The notes under the pieces were generated by a model. That model worked only from the letters and a program-made list of their open reading frames with translations. It did not search any database and was not told the DNA's origin. This document shows positions 24,151 through 33,055 of a stretch of DNA of 64,000 nucleotides, one piece after another. Each line of letters begins with the position of its first letter. Positions within the stretch are counted from its first letter, which is position 1. The position numbers and the translations under genes were made by a program. This stretch comes from Streptomyces sp. M92 (GTDB lineage Bacteria > Actinomycetota > Actinomycetes > Streptomycetales > Streptomycetaceae): the NCBI RefSeq assembly GCF_028473745.1, contig NZ_CP101137.1, forward strand, positions 4,836,001-4,900,000, in the 5' to 3' direction.

Positions 24151-25197
24151 TCAGACCGGCCGGGCCGGTCCCGTACTGTCCCGCTCGATCAGCCGCGGCA
24201 CCGGAACCCGGACCGTCCGGGCCGGACCGCCGTCCAGGAGGGCGGTCAGTTCCGTCGCCGCCGTGCGGCCGAACTCCACGCTGTCCCGGGACAGAGCGGA
24301 CAGCCACGGCTTGACCATCCGGCACAGCGCCGAGTCCTCCCAGGCCACCACCGACACGTCCGCCGGCACCGAGAAGCCGAGTTCCGCCGCCGCGGCGACC
24401 CCGGCGACGGCCATCACGTCGTTGTCGTAGACCAGGACGGTCGGGGGAGCGGCGCTCTCCAGGACACGGCGGGTGACGGCGGCGCCCTCCGCGTCGGAGT
24501 AGTCGGTGGTCACCGACTGCACCTCGGTGAGGCCCCGCCGCTCCGCCTCGGCGCGCAGGGCCCGGATCCGGCGCTCGGTGTGGGCGAGCCCCGGCAGCCC
24601 GGCGATGTGCGCGATCCGCCGGTGGCCGAGCGCGCAGAGCCCGTCCACCAGTGCGGCCATCGCGCCCGCGTCGTCCGCCCACACCGTCGAGAGCCGGGGG
24701 TGGCGCTCGTCCGGGGCCCCGCCGATCACCACGGCCGGCAGCCCGAGTTCGTCGAGCAGGTCCGGGCGCGGGTCGTCCGTGCGCGGGTCGACCACCAGGA
24801 CGCCGTCCACGCGGTGTTCGGCCCACCAGCGCCGGTAGACCCCGCACTCCTCGTCGACGTCCTCGGCCACCTGGAACAGCAGCCCCAGATGGCGCCGCGC
24901 CAGCACCTCCTGGATGCCGGAGACCAGTTGCAGGAAGAACGAGTCCACGCCGAGCGTGTGCGCGGGGCGGGCCAGCACGAAGCCGACCGTCGCCGCGCCC
25001 TCGCCGGACAGCGCGCGGGCCGCCGTACTGGGCCGCCAGCCCAGCTGCTCGGCGACCCGGCGCACCCGGTCGCGGGTGATCTCGGAGACCCCCGGCCGGT
25101 CGTTCAGCGCGAAGGACACCGCGCTCTCGGAGACCCCGGCCCGCCGTGCGATGTCCTTCATCGTCGGCCGGCGCGCGGCGGGCCGTCTGGCCGACAT
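24151..25197 (-). CDS. LacI-family repressor of the mannoside locus
   Basis: A 348-residue regulator. The N-terminal helix-turn-helix (PTMKDIARRAGVSESAVSFALN) and hinge helix (RPSTAARALSGEGAATVGFV) are standard for LacI, and the rest is a periplasmic-binding-like effector domain with VDGVLVVDPR, LVYDNDVMAVAGVAAA and VSVVAWEDS. It is divergent from the ABC importer and glycosidase genes, and the 217-base region between them contains a LacI-type operator and repeated GCATTAGT elements, so it probably represses both its own and the transport operon until a mannoside is present. ATG 25197 is preceded by AAAGGAA; a longer start at 25215 lacks support. Confidence 0.92.
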   Translation of the reverse strand: MSARRPAARRPTMKDIARRAGVSESAVSFALNDRPGVSEITRDRVRRVAEQLGWRPSTAARALSGEGAATVGFVLARPAHTLGVDSFFLQLVSGIQEVLARRHLGLLFQVAEDVDEECGVYRRWWAEHRVDGVLVVDPRTDDPRPDLLDELGLPAVVIGGAPDERHPRLSTVWADDAGAMAALVDGLCALGHRRIAHIAGLPGLAHTERRIRALRAEAERRGLTEVQSVTTDYSDAEGAAVTRRVLESAAPPTVLVYDNDVMAVAGVAAAAELGFSVPADVSVVAWEDSALCRMVKPWLSALSRDSVEFGRTAATELTALLDGGPARTVRVPVPRLIERDSTGPARPV

Positions 25198-25222
25198 GCG
25201 CGTTCCTTTCTCCAAAGAATCA

Positions 25223-25238
25223 GCTAAAGCGCTTGAGC
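25223..25238. promoter_or_regulatory. LacI-type operator
   Basis: A 16-bp imperfect palindrome, GCTAAAGCGCTTGAGC (15 of 16 bases symmetric except one pair), with the perfect core AAGCGCTT. It lies 26 bases upstream of the LacI gene start in the divergent region, the place for autoregulation. Confidence 0.7.
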
Positions 25239-25254
25239 GGAGAGATCCTAAACC

Positions 25255-25327
25255 GCATTAGTGGGCCTGGCAAGTGACCGCACCGAGCGGCTTTGACCTG
25301 CACTAATGCCGCCTTCGTCGCATTAGT
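25255..25327. promoter_or_regulatory. Three GCATTAGT elements and promoter of the importer operon
   Basis: GCATTAGTG at 25255-25263 is matched by its inverse CACTAATGC at 25301-25309, and a third copy, GCATTAGT, lies at 25320-25327 in the first orientation. A -35-like TTGACT follows at 25341-25346. The arrangement suggests a second protein binding site controlling the plus-strand operon, distinct from the AAGCGCTT palindrome. Confidence 0.55.
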
Positions 25328-25414
25328 TCCCGTGAATCCATTGACTTTTTCCGAACGTGGCGTGCATGGTCATCGTCATCCCACCGCCGACGTCCTCCAG
25401 GGAGACGTGTCACC

Positions 25415-26704
25415 GTGCCCACATCGCGCAGAAGCCTCGCTGTCGCAGCCGTAGCCGCCCTCGTCCTGCCGCTCGGCGCCTGCGGGTCGGGAGACGGTGG
25501 CGGTTCGTCCGACGCCTCCGGCAAGGTCGAGGGCGACATCACCTTCCAGACCTGGAACCTGCGGGCCAACTTCAAGGACTACTTCGAGGGCCTGATCGCC
25601 GATTTCGAGAAGAAGTACCCCGGCACCGACGTCAAGTGGGTCGACCAGCCGGCCGAGGGGTACGCCGACAAGATCAGCGCCGACGCCGCCGGCGGCACCC
25701 TGGCCGACGTCGTCAACGTCTCCCCGGACCTCGCCGCCCCGCTCGCCGAGGCCGGTCTCGCCCTCGACCTGGACGAGGCCGCCGGGCAGTACCGGAAGGA
25801 CTACCTGGAGGCCGCCTGGGCCAGCCAGCAGGTGCCGGGCATGGAGGGGACCTACGCGTTCCCCTGGTACCTCAACACCGGCCCGCTGTTCTACAACAAG
25901 TCCCTGTTCGAGAAGGCCGGTCTCGACCCCGAGAAGCCGCCGACGACCTACGGCGAACTCTTCAACACCGCACTCGAGATCGCGCGGAAGACCGACGGCG
26001 AGGTGGCCACGCTCGCCAACGTGCCCACCATCGAGGACTTCGGCCGCTACGGCGTGCCGCTCATGAACGAGGAGGGCACGGCCTTCGCCTTCAACGGAGC
26101 CAAGGGCGTCGAACTCCTCACCCGCTACAAGGAACTGTACGACGCCGGCGGCCTGGACTCCCAGGCGCTCACCGCCACCCCCGAGTCGTCCGGCAAGAAG
26201 TTCCTGACCGGCGCCGTCGCCATGAACCCCGGCAGCGCGCTCGACCTCGCCAACTTCAAGAAGCAGGCCCCGAGCCTGTACGAGAACATCGGCATCACCG
26301 ACCAGATCACCAGCACCGGCCACGTCAACATGTACGTCATGGGCCTGCTGGTGAACTCCCGGAGCGACCGCAAGCCCGCCGCGGTCGCCTTCGCCCGCTT
26401 CGTCACCGACGCCGCCCACCAGATGTCGTTCGCCGAGCAGGTCGCCGTCTTCCCCAGCAGCGCCGGTTCGCTGGACGCCCCGTACTTCACCGAGGAGGAC
26501 GGGACCGACGAGACCCGGGTCCGGGTGGCCGCCGCCAAGTCGCTGAAGACCGCCGTCAACTACACGCCCGTGCTGTTCAGCGAGCAGATGAAGACCGAGC
26601 TGCGCAACGAGGTGGCCAAGGCGCTCCAGGGCAAGCAGAGCCCTGAAGAAGCTCTTGACAACGCTGTCAAGGCCTGTGACCGGCTCCTGAAGCAGCAGGG
26701 CTGA
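25415..26704 (+). CDS. Sugar ABC transporter substrate-binding lipoprotein
   Basis: A 429-residue lipoprotein of the SBP_bac_1 family (oligosaccharide-binding). The signal peptide ends in a lipobox LPLGAC (Cys 23), so the mature protein is anchored on the outside of the membrane. Body features: GDITFQTWNLRANFKDYFE, FPWYLNTGPLFYNKSLFEKAGL, GAVAMNPGSALDL and the C-terminal QSPEEALDNAVKACDRLLKQ. It hands sugar to the two permeases that follow. No ATPase gene is in the cluster, which is usual for Streptomyces, where a shared MsiK-type ATPase serves many importers. Start GTG 25415. Confidence 0.93.
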   Translation: MPTSRRSLAVAAVAALVLPLGACGSGDGGGSSDASGKVEGDITFQTWNLRANFKDYFEGLIADFEKKYPGTDVKWVDQPAEGYADKISADAAGGTLADVVNVSPDLAAPLAEAGLALDLDEAAGQYRKDYLEAAWASQQVPGMEGTYAFPWYLNTGPLFYNKSLFEKAGLDPEKPPTTYGELFNTALEIARKTDGEVATLANVPTIEDFGRYGVPLMNEEGTAFAFNGAKGVELLTRYKELYDAGGLDSQALTATPESSGKKFLTGAVAMNPGSALDLANFKKQAPSLYENIGITDQITSTGHVNMYVMGLLVNSRSDRKPAAVAFARFVTDAAHQMSFAEQVAVFPSSAGSLDAPYFTEEDGTDETRVRVAAAKSLKTAVNYTPVLFSEQMKTELRNEVAKALQGKQSPEEALDNAVKACDRLLKQQG

Positions 26705-26709
26705 GCGTC

Positions 26710-27615
26710 ATGGCGAGCTCCACCGTGTCCTCCGGCACGCGCCGGGTGCGGCGCCAACTGCCCACCAGTCCCTGGCTGTTCGCGGCACCCGGGCTGCTGA
26801 TCGCCGGCGCGTTCATCCTCTACCCGTTCGTCTCGACGCTGGTCAACTCCTTCACCGACCGCCGGACCCTGGTCCCGGGCGAGTTCGTGGGCCTGGCCAA
26901 CTTCCGCGAGCTGCTCCACGACGACATGTTCTGGATCGGCCTGCGCAACAGCACCCTGTACGTCCTCGGGGTCGTGCCCGCGCTCGTCCTGCTGCCGCTG
27001 CTGCTCGCGCTGCTGGTGCAGAAGAGCATCCCCGGCATCACCTTCTTCCGGTCCGCCTTCTACACCCCGGTCGTCGCCTCGATCGTCGTCGTCGGGCTGA
27101 TCTGGGTGTGGATGCTGGACGAACGCGGTCTGGTCAACGCGGTGCTGGAGACCATCGGCGTCGGCCGGATCGGCTTCCTGAGCGACCAGTGGCTGATCCT
27201 GCTCAGCGCCATGGCCGTCACGGTCTGGAAGGGCCTCGGCTACTACATGATCATCTACTTGGCGGCGCTGGCCAACGTGCCCCGCGAACTGCACGAGGCG
27301 GCCGCCGTGGACGGCGCGGGCCCGGTCCGCCGCTTCCTCACCGTCACCGTGCCCGCCGTGCGCTCCACCATGGTCCTGGTCGCGGCCCTCGCCTCGGTCG
27401 CCGCCTTCAAGGTGTTCGCCGAGGTGTACCTGATGGCGGGCCCGGACGGCGGCCCGGCGGGCGAGGACACCACTCTCGTCATGCTCGTCCAGCGCACCGG
27501 CACCGGCCTCACCGGCCGCGTCGGCTACGCCTCGGCCATCTCCGTCGTCGTCTTCGCCGTCACCGTCGTCCTGATGCTGCTCGTGCTGCGCGCCGACCGG
27601 AAGGAGGAGTCGTGA
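26710..27615 (+). CDS. Sugar ABC transporter permease (MalF type)
   Basis: A 301-residue integral membrane protein with six helices, the first of two permeases of a carbohydrate uptake (CUT1) importer. The N-terminal helix follows LPTSPWLFAAPGLLIAGAFI, and the cytoplasmic EAA loop that docks on the ATPase reads EAAAVDGAGPVRRFLTV. It starts five bases after the lipoprotein gene stop and its own stop overlaps the next start (GTGA, 27612-27615), so the three are translated from one message. Confidence 0.95.
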   Translation: MASSTVSSGTRRVRRQLPTSPWLFAAPGLLIAGAFILYPFVSTLVNSFTDRRTLVPGEFVGLANFRELLHDDMFWIGLRNSTLYVLGVVPALVLLPLLLALLVQKSIPGITFFRSAFYTPVVASIVVVGLIWVWMLDERGLVNAVLETIGVGRIGFLSDQWLILLSAMAVTVWKGLGYYMIIYLAALANVPRELHEAAAVDGAGPVRRFLTVTVPAVRSTMVLVAALASVAAFKVFAEVYLMAGPDGGPAGEDTTLVMLVQRTGTGLTGRVGYASAISVVVFAVTVVLMLLVLRADRKEES

Positions 27616-28538
27616 GCGTCACGGAGAAGGTCCAGGTCCGCCCCGCCGCGCAGCAGCCGGCGCCGTCCCCGGCCCGCACCCGGGAACCCCGGATCACCGA
27701 CGAGAACGGCCGGCGGGTCCGCGTCTGGGAACTCGCCCTGCGCTACCTGCTCCTGCTCGGCGTGCTCGCCCTGACCATCGGCCCCTTCCTGTGGCAGCTG
27801 TCGACCTCGCTGAAGGGCCCGACGGAGGACATCTTCGGTTCCCCGCCGAAGTTCCTGCCCGCCGACCCCACCCTGCACAACTACGAGCGGGTCGCCGAGA
27901 CCATCCCCGTCTGGGACTACGCGCTGAACTCGCTGAAGGTCGCCGCCGCCAACGTCGTGACCAACTGCGTCGGCGCCGCGCTCGCGGGCTACGCCCTGGC
28001 CCGGCTGCGCTACCGCGGCCGCCGCGTCGCCACCCTGGTCTTCATCCTGACCATGCTCGTACCGGTGGAGGGCATCATCATCGCCCAGTTCACCACCATG
28101 CGGGAGCTCGGCCTCAACAACACCCTGGTCAGCGTTCTGCTGCCCGGCTGCGTCAGCGCCCTCAACGTGCTGCTGATGCGCAACGCGTTCCTCAACCTGC
28201 CCTACGAGATCGAGGAGGCGGCCTTCGTCGACGGCGCCAACGTCTGGCAGCGGTTCCTGCGCATCGCCCTGCCCGCCGTGAAGGGCACCCTCGCGGTCGT
28301 CGCGATCTTCGCCTTCATGGGCGCCTGGGACGACTTCCTGTGGCCGCTGATCGTGCTGAGCGACCCGTCGAACTTCACGCTCACCATCGGCCTCAACTAC
28401 CTGCACGGCACCTTCGCCAACGACGAACGCCTCGTCGCCGCGGGCACGATCATCGCCGTCGCGCCGCTGATCGTCCTCTTCGCCTGCCTCCAGCGGTACT
28501 TCTTCCGCGGGGTCGGCGAGGGCGCGGTCAAGGGCTGA
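27612..28538 (+). CDS. Sugar ABC transporter permease (MalG type)
   Basis: A 308-residue, six-helix permease, partner of the preceding MalF-type protein. The first ~40 residues are a hydrophilic Pro/Arg tail. The EAA loop reads EEAAFVDGANVWQRFLRI, and the C-terminus ends in LQRYFFRGVGEGAVKG, the typical MalG ending. GTG 27612 overlaps the previous stop by four bases and has AAGGAGGAG directly upstream. The glycosidase gene follows after 41 bases. Confidence 0.95.
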   Translation: MSVTEKVQVRPAAQQPAPSPARTREPRITDENGRRVRVWELALRYLLLLGVLALTIGPFLWQLSTSLKGPTEDIFGSPPKFLPADPTLHNYERVAETIPVWDYALNSLKVAAANVVTNCVGAALAGYALARLRYRGRRVATLVFILTMLVPVEGIIIAQFTTMRELGLNNTLVSVLLPGCVSALNVLLMRNAFLNLPYEIEEAAFVDGANVWQRFLRIALPAVKGTLAVVAIFAFMGAWDDFLWPLIVLSDPSNFTLTIGLNYLHGTFANDERLVAAGTIIAVAPLIVLFACLQRYFFRGVGEGAVKG

Positions 28539-28579
28539 CCCGCCCACTTCCCCCTCACCAGGACACTGAAGGACACCGC

Positions 28580-29866
28580 ATGCCTGCTCCCGTGCGCTTC
28601 GGCGTCAACTACACCCCGAGCGTCGGATGGTTCCACCACTGGCTCGACTTCGACCTCGACCCCGTACGCGCCGACCTCGACTCCGTCGCCGCACTGGACG
28701 TGGACCACATCCGCGTCTTCCCGCTGTGGCCCTACTTCCAGCCCAACCGCTCCCTGGTCCGCGAGCGGGCCCTCGAGCACCTGGTCTCCCTGGTCGACGC
28801 GGCCGGCGAACGCGGCCTCGACGTCAACGTGGACGGCCTCCAGGGTCATCTGAGCAGCTTCGACTACCTGCCGGCCTGGACCCGCACCTGGCACCGTCGC
28901 AACCTGTTCACCGACCCCGACGTCATCGACGGCCAGGCCACCTACCTGCGCACCCTCGCCGGCGCCCTCGCCGGCCGGTCCAACTTCCTCGGCATGACCC
29001 TCGGCAACGAGGTCAACCAGTTCTCCGCCGGGCCCCACCCCGACCCGGACCGGGCCACCGGCGACCAGATCGACGCCTGGCTGGAGCGGATGCTGGCCGC
29101 CTGCGAGGAGGGCGCCCCGGGCCGGACGCACCTGCACGCCGAGTACGACGCGACCTGGTACCAGGACGACCAGCCCTTCACCCCGGCCCAGGCCGCCCGG
29201 CGGGGCGCCGTGACGGCCGTGCACTCCTGGGTCTTCAACGGCACCGCCCAGCGCCACGGCCGCGCCTCCGTGCCCAGCGAGCACCACGCCGCCTACCTGA
29301 TCGAGCTGAGCAAGGCCTGGGCCGACGACCCGGACCGCCCGGTCTGGCTCCAGGAGGTCGGCGCCCCCGCACCGCTCGTCCCCGCCGAGCACGCCGCCGC
29401 CTTCACCGAGGCGACCATCACCAACGCGCTGGACTGCCCCGGCCTGTGGGGCGTCACCTGGTGGTGCTCCCACGACGTGTCCCGGTCCCTGGCCGACTTC
29501 CCCGAGCTGGAGTACGGACTCGGGCTGCTGACCAACGACCGCCGCCCGAAGGACACGGCCCGAGTCCTGGCCGGGGCGGCTCGCGCGGCCCGCGAGGCAA
29601 CCCACGCCGCCCCCGCCCCGCGCACCACCGCCCTCGCGGTCCCCGCCGACCCGGCGGCACGCTCGGCCTGCGCCCCCGGCGGCCCGGTCTTCGAAGCCTT
29701 CTTCCACCTGGTCGCCGACGGCGCCCGCCCCACCACCGTCCTGGACACCCGCGCCGCCGACACCGGGCACCTCTCGGCCCGCGGCATCACCGAGGTCGTC
29801 ACGCCCGACCAGGTGTCGCCCACCCCGCACGGACTCCGGGTCCGCCGGACAGGCGCCCGCCCGTGA
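28580..29866 (+). CDS. GH5-like glycosidase, probable beta-mannosidase (GH5_18 type)
   Basis: A 428-residue cytoplasmic glycosidase without signal peptide, with a TIM-barrel of the GH5 superfamily: NYTPSVGWFHHWLDF, DHIRVFPLWPYFQPNRS, the acid/base LGNEVNQF (E144) and the nucleophile VWLQEVGAP (E259). It resembles, from memory, the GH5_18 proteins, some of which cleave mannose-beta-1,4-GlcNAc from N-glycan cores. Lack of export fits cleavage of imported oligosaccharide. ATG 28580 has GAAGGA upstream. Its stop overlaps GTG 29863 of a 45-codon ORF by four bases. The subfamily call is a judgement from motif order and context, not a search. Confidence 0.7.
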   Translation: MPAPVRFGVNYTPSVGWFHHWLDFDLDPVRADLDSVAALDVDHIRVFPLWPYFQPNRSLVRERALEHLVSLVDAAGERGLDVNVDGLQGHLSSFDYLPAWTRTWHRRNLFTDPDVIDGQATYLRTLAGALAGRSNFLGMTLGNEVNQFSAGPHPDPDRATGDQIDAWLERMLAACEEGAPGRTHLHAEYDATWYQDDQPFTPAQAARRGAVTAVHSWVFNGTAQRHGRASVPSEHHAAYLIELSKAWADDPDRPVWLQEVGAPAPLVPAEHAAAFTEATITNALDCPGLWGVTWWCSHDVSRSLADFPELEYGLGLLTNDRRPKDTARVLAGAARAAREATHAAPAPRTTALAVPADPAARSACAPGGPVFEAFFHLVADGARPTTVLDTRAADTGHLSARGITEVVTPDQVSPTPHGLRVRRTGARP

Positions 29867-30000
29867 CCTCCGCACGGTTCGAACCACGCGCGGCGGGGGA
29901 GCTGTACACCACGTCCCAGCCCGCCACCGCGACCCACACCTGGTACGCCCCCCACACCGCCCGCACCCGCCCCGTCAACCAGGAGCACCCGCATGCATGA
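29863..30000 (+). CDS. 45-aa linker ORF between the two mannosidase genes
   Basis: GTG 29863 overlaps the preceding stop (GTGA), and this ORF's own TGA (29998-30000) overlaps the ATGs of the following GH38 gene. The 45 codons have strongly G/C-biased third positions like a real gene. The product (SARFEPRAAGELYTTSQPAT at its front) has no helix, signal or motif I recognise. It may be a true small protein, a device for coupling translation from one glycosidase to the next, or the tail of a lost gene. Confidence 0.4.
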   Translation: MTSARFEPRAAGELYTTSQPATATHTWYAPHTARTRPVNQEHPHA

Positions 30001-33000
30001 CGACCGCAACCTGGTCGAAGCCCGCCTCAAGCGCGTCCTCGACGAGCGCGTCCGCCCCGCCGTGTACCCGGAGTCCGTGCCACTGGACGTGGCGGTCTGG
30101 AACGCGCCCGGCGAGCCCGTGCCGGTCGAGGAGGGACTCGCGGCCGACCCCGAGCCCATCGCGGTGGGCGCCCGCTGGGGCGCGCCCTGGGGGACCAGCT
30201 GGTTCCGCGTCACCGGCACCGTGCCGAAGGAGTGGGCCGGCCGGACCGTCGAGGCGATCCTCGACCTCGGCTTCGACGAGAACATGCCCGGCTTCCAGTG
30301 CGAGGGCCTGGTCTACCGTCCCGACGGCACCCCGGTGAAGGGCCTCAACCCGCGCAACCAGTGGGTGCGGATCGGCGCCCCCGCCGAGGGCGGCGAGGAG
30401 GTGCGCCTGCACGTCGAGGCGGCCTCCAACCCCGTCATCCTCGACTACCACCCCTTCGTGCCCACCCGGCTCGGCGACAAGGACACCGCGGGCGGCGAAC
30501 CGCAGTACACCCTCGCCCGCATGGACCTCGCCGTCCTCGACGAGACGGTGTGGAACCTCGTGCTCGACCTGGAGGTTCTCGGCGAACTGATGGCCGAGCT
30601 GCCGGTGGAGTCGCCGCGCCGCTGGGAGATCCTCCGCGCGGTCGACAAGGCCCTGGACGCCATCGACCTCCAGGACGTGAACGGCACGGCGGAAGCCGCC
30701 CGTTCCCGCCTCACCGAGGTACTGTCGGCCCCCGCCGTCCCCTCCGCGCACCGCGTCAGCGCCGTCGGCCACGCGCACATCGACTCGGCGTGGCTGTGGC
30801 CGCTGCGCGAGACCGTGCGCAAGGTGGCCCGCACCACCTCCAACATGACCGCCCTCCTGGAGGACGAGCCGGACTTCGTCTTCGCCATGTCGCAGGCCCA
30901 GCAGTGGGCGTGGGTGCGCGATCACCGGCCCGAGGTGTGGGCGCGGGTGAAGAAGGCCGTGGCGGACGGGCGGTTCGTGCCCACCGGCGGCATGTGGGTC
31001 GAGTCGGACACCAACATGCCCGGCTCGGAGGCGATGGCCCGGCAGTTCGTGCACGGCAAGCGGTTCTTCCTCGACGAGTTCGGCGTCGAGAACGACGAGG
31101 CGTGGCTGCCGGACACCTTCGGCTTCGCGGCCGGACTCCCGCAGATCATCAAGGCGGCCGGCGCCAAGTACCTGCTGACGCAGAAGATCTCCTGGTCGCA
31201 GACGAACAAGTTCCCGCACCACACCTTCCGCTGGGAGGGCATCGACGGCACCCGGATCTTCACCCACTTCCCGCCCGTCGACACCTACAACTGCTCCATG
31301 AAGGGCGGCGAGATCGCCCACGCGGCGCGGAACTTCAAGGACAAGGGCGTCGCCCGGCACTCCCTCGCCCCCACCGGCTGGGGCGACGGAGGCGGCGGCA
31401 CCACCCGCGAGATGGTCGCCAAGGCGGCCAGGATGCGCGACCTCGAAGGCTCGGCGACGGTCGAGTGGGAGACCCCGCACGCCTTCTTCGAGAAGGCCGA
31501 GGCCGAGAACCCGCAGCCGCCCGTCTGGGTCGGCGAGCTCTACCTCGAACTCCACCGCGCCACCCTCACCAGCCAGGCCAAGACCAAGCAGGGCAACCGC
31601 CGCAGCGAACACCTCCTGCGCGAGGCCGAGCTGTGGGCGGCGACAGCGGCCGTCCGCGCCGGGTTCCCCTACCCGTACGACGACCTGGACCGCATCTGGA
31701 AGACGGTCCTGCTGCACCAGTTCCACGACATCCTGCCCGGCTCGTCCATCGCCTGGGTGCACCGCGAGGCCCGCGCCACCTACGACAAGGTCGCCGCCGA
31801 ACTCGACGGGATCATCGAGGCCGCCCAGCGTGCCCTGGCCGGCGAGGGCGACACGCCGCTGGTCTTCAACTCGGCCCCGCACACCCGGTCCGGTGTCCGG
31901 GCGGGCGCCGCCGCCGCTCCCGCCACCGACGGCCGCACCGCCCTCACCCCGCGTCCGGGCGGCGGGCACGTCCTCGACAACGGTCTGCTCCGCGTCGAGA
32001 TCGACGGACGCGGACTGGTCGTGTCGGCGTACGACCTCGCCGCCGACCGCGAGACCATCGCGCCGGGCGCGGCGGGCAACCTGCTCCAGCTCCACCCCGA
32101 CTTCCCGAACATGTGGGACGCCTGGGACGTCGACGCGTTCTACCGCAACACGGGCACCGACCTCACCGACGCCGACGAGGTCGTCCCCGGCGACGACGGT
32201 GCCTCGGTGCGGATCACCCGCTCCTTCGGCTCCTCCCGCGTCACCCAGGTGCTGACGCTGGCGCCGGGGGAGCGGCGGCTGGAGGTGGACACCGAGGTCG
32301 ACTGGCACGAGACGGAGAAGTTCCTCAAGCTCGCCTTCCCGCTCGACGTGCACGCCGAGCGGTACGCGTCCGAGACCCAGTTCGGGCACTTCCACCGGCC
32401 CACACACACCAACACCAGCTGGGAGGCGGCCAAGTTCGAGGCCTGCAACCACCGCTTCCTGCACCTGGAGGAGCCCGGCTGGGGCGTGGCCGTCGTCAAC
32501 GACTCGACGTACGGCCACGACGTGACCCGCACCGTCCGCGGCGAGGGCGACCAGGGAACGACGACCACCGTGCGGGTCTCCCTCCTGCGGGCCCCGCGCT
32601 TCCCCGACCCCGAGACCGACCAGGGCGTGCACCGCTTCCGGCACGCTCTGGTGCCGGGCGCGGGCATCGGCGACGCCGTGCGCGAGGGCTGGCGGATCAA
32701 CCTGCCCGAGCGGCACCTCACGGGCGCCGGGGAGGTCGCGCCGCTGGTCTCGGCCGACCGGGAGGCGGTCGTGATCACCGCCGTCAAGCTCGCCGACGAC
32801 GGCAGCGGCGACGTCGTGGTCCGCTTCCACGAGGCCCACGGCGGCCGGGCGCGGGCCACGCTCACCACCGGGTTCGCGGTCGCGGACGTGCGGGTGACCG
32901 ACCTGCTGGAACGCCCGCTCGCGGACGCGGAGGCCCCCCGGCCGGACGGCGACCGGATCGCCGTGAGCCTGCGTCCGTTCCAGCTGATGACCCTGCGGCT

Positions 33001-33013
33001 GAAGCGCGCCTAG
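29993..33013 (+). CDS. Alpha-mannosidase, glycoside hydrolase family 38
   Basis: A 1,006-residue cytoplasmic GH38 enzyme that removes alpha-linked mannose residues. An N-terminal accessory region (~1-250) precedes the zinc-dependent catalytic domain: VGHAHIDSAWLWPLRET (first metal ligands), WVESDTNMPGSEAM, and the nucleophile Asp D374 in LPDTFGFAAGLPQ. The helical linker (HLLREAELWAATAA, then QFHDILPGSSIAWVH) and the C-terminal beta-sandwich domains are complete. The start is ATG 29993; an ATG four bases later is out of frame. It is the last gene of the mannoside operon and, with the GH5-like enzyme, implies import of mixed alpha/beta-mannosyl oligosaccharides. Confidence 0.93.
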   Translation: MHDDRNLVEARLKRVLDERVRPAVYPESVPLDVAVWNAPGEPVPVEEGLAADPEPIAVGARWGAPWGTSWFRVTGTVPKEWAGRTVEAILDLGFDENMPGFQCEGLVYRPDGTPVKGLNPRNQWVRIGAPAEGGEEVRLHVEAASNPVILDYHPFVPTRLGDKDTAGGEPQYTLARMDLAVLDETVWNLVLDLEVLGELMAELPVESPRRWEILRAVDKALDAIDLQDVNGTAEAARSRLTEVLSAPAVPSAHRVSAVGHAHIDSAWLWPLRETVRKVARTTSNMTALLEDEPDFVFAMSQAQQWAWVRDHRPEVWARVKKAVADGRFVPTGGMWVESDTNMPGSEAMARQFVHGKRFFLDEFGVENDEAWLPDTFGFAAGLPQIIKAAGAKYLLTQKISWSQTNKFPHHTFRWEGIDGTRIFTHFPPVDTYNCSMKGGEIAHAARNFKDKGVARHSLAPTGWGDGGGGTTREMVAKAARMRDLEGSATVEWETPHAFFEKAEAENPQPPVWVGELYLELHRATLTSQAKTKQGNRRSEHLLREAELWAATAAVRAGFPYPYDDLDRIWKTVLLHQFHDILPGSSIAWVHREARATYDKVAAELDGIIEAAQRALAGEGDTPLVFNSAPHTRSGVRAGAAAAPATDGRTALTPRPGGGHVLDNGLLRVEIDGRGLVVSAYDLAADRETIAPGAAGNLLQLHPDFPNMWDAWDVDAFYRNTGTDLTDADEVVPGDDGASVRITRSFGSSRVTQVLTLAPGERRLEVDTEVDWHETEKFLKLAFPLDVHAERYASETQFGHFHRPTHTNTSWEAAKFEACNHRFLHLEEPGWGVAVVNDSTYGHDVTRTVRGEGDQGTTTTVRVSLLRAPRFPDPETDQGVHRFRHALVPGAGIGDAVREGWRINLPERHLTGAGEVAPLVSADREAVVITAVKLADDGSGDVVVRFHEAHGGRARATLTTGFAVADVRVTDLLERPLADAEAPRPDGDRIAVSLRPFQLMTLRLKRA

Positions 33014-33026
33014 GGGCTGTCGCGGG

Positions 33027-33055
33027 CCCGGCTCACGAGGAAGCGGTGAGCCGGG
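33027..33055. terminator. Shared hairpin between convergent genes
   Basis: A perfect 10-bp stem (33027-33036 with 33046-33055) and a nine-base loop lie 14 bases after the GH38 stop and extend into the last codons of the convergent membrane-protein gene. It probably stops transcription from the plus strand. Confidence 0.65.

Noticed and set aside
29975..32839. 954-codon minus-strand frame opposite GH38
   Set aside because: Antisense shadow of a well-supported GH38 gene; high-GC codon bias leaves the opposite strand open.
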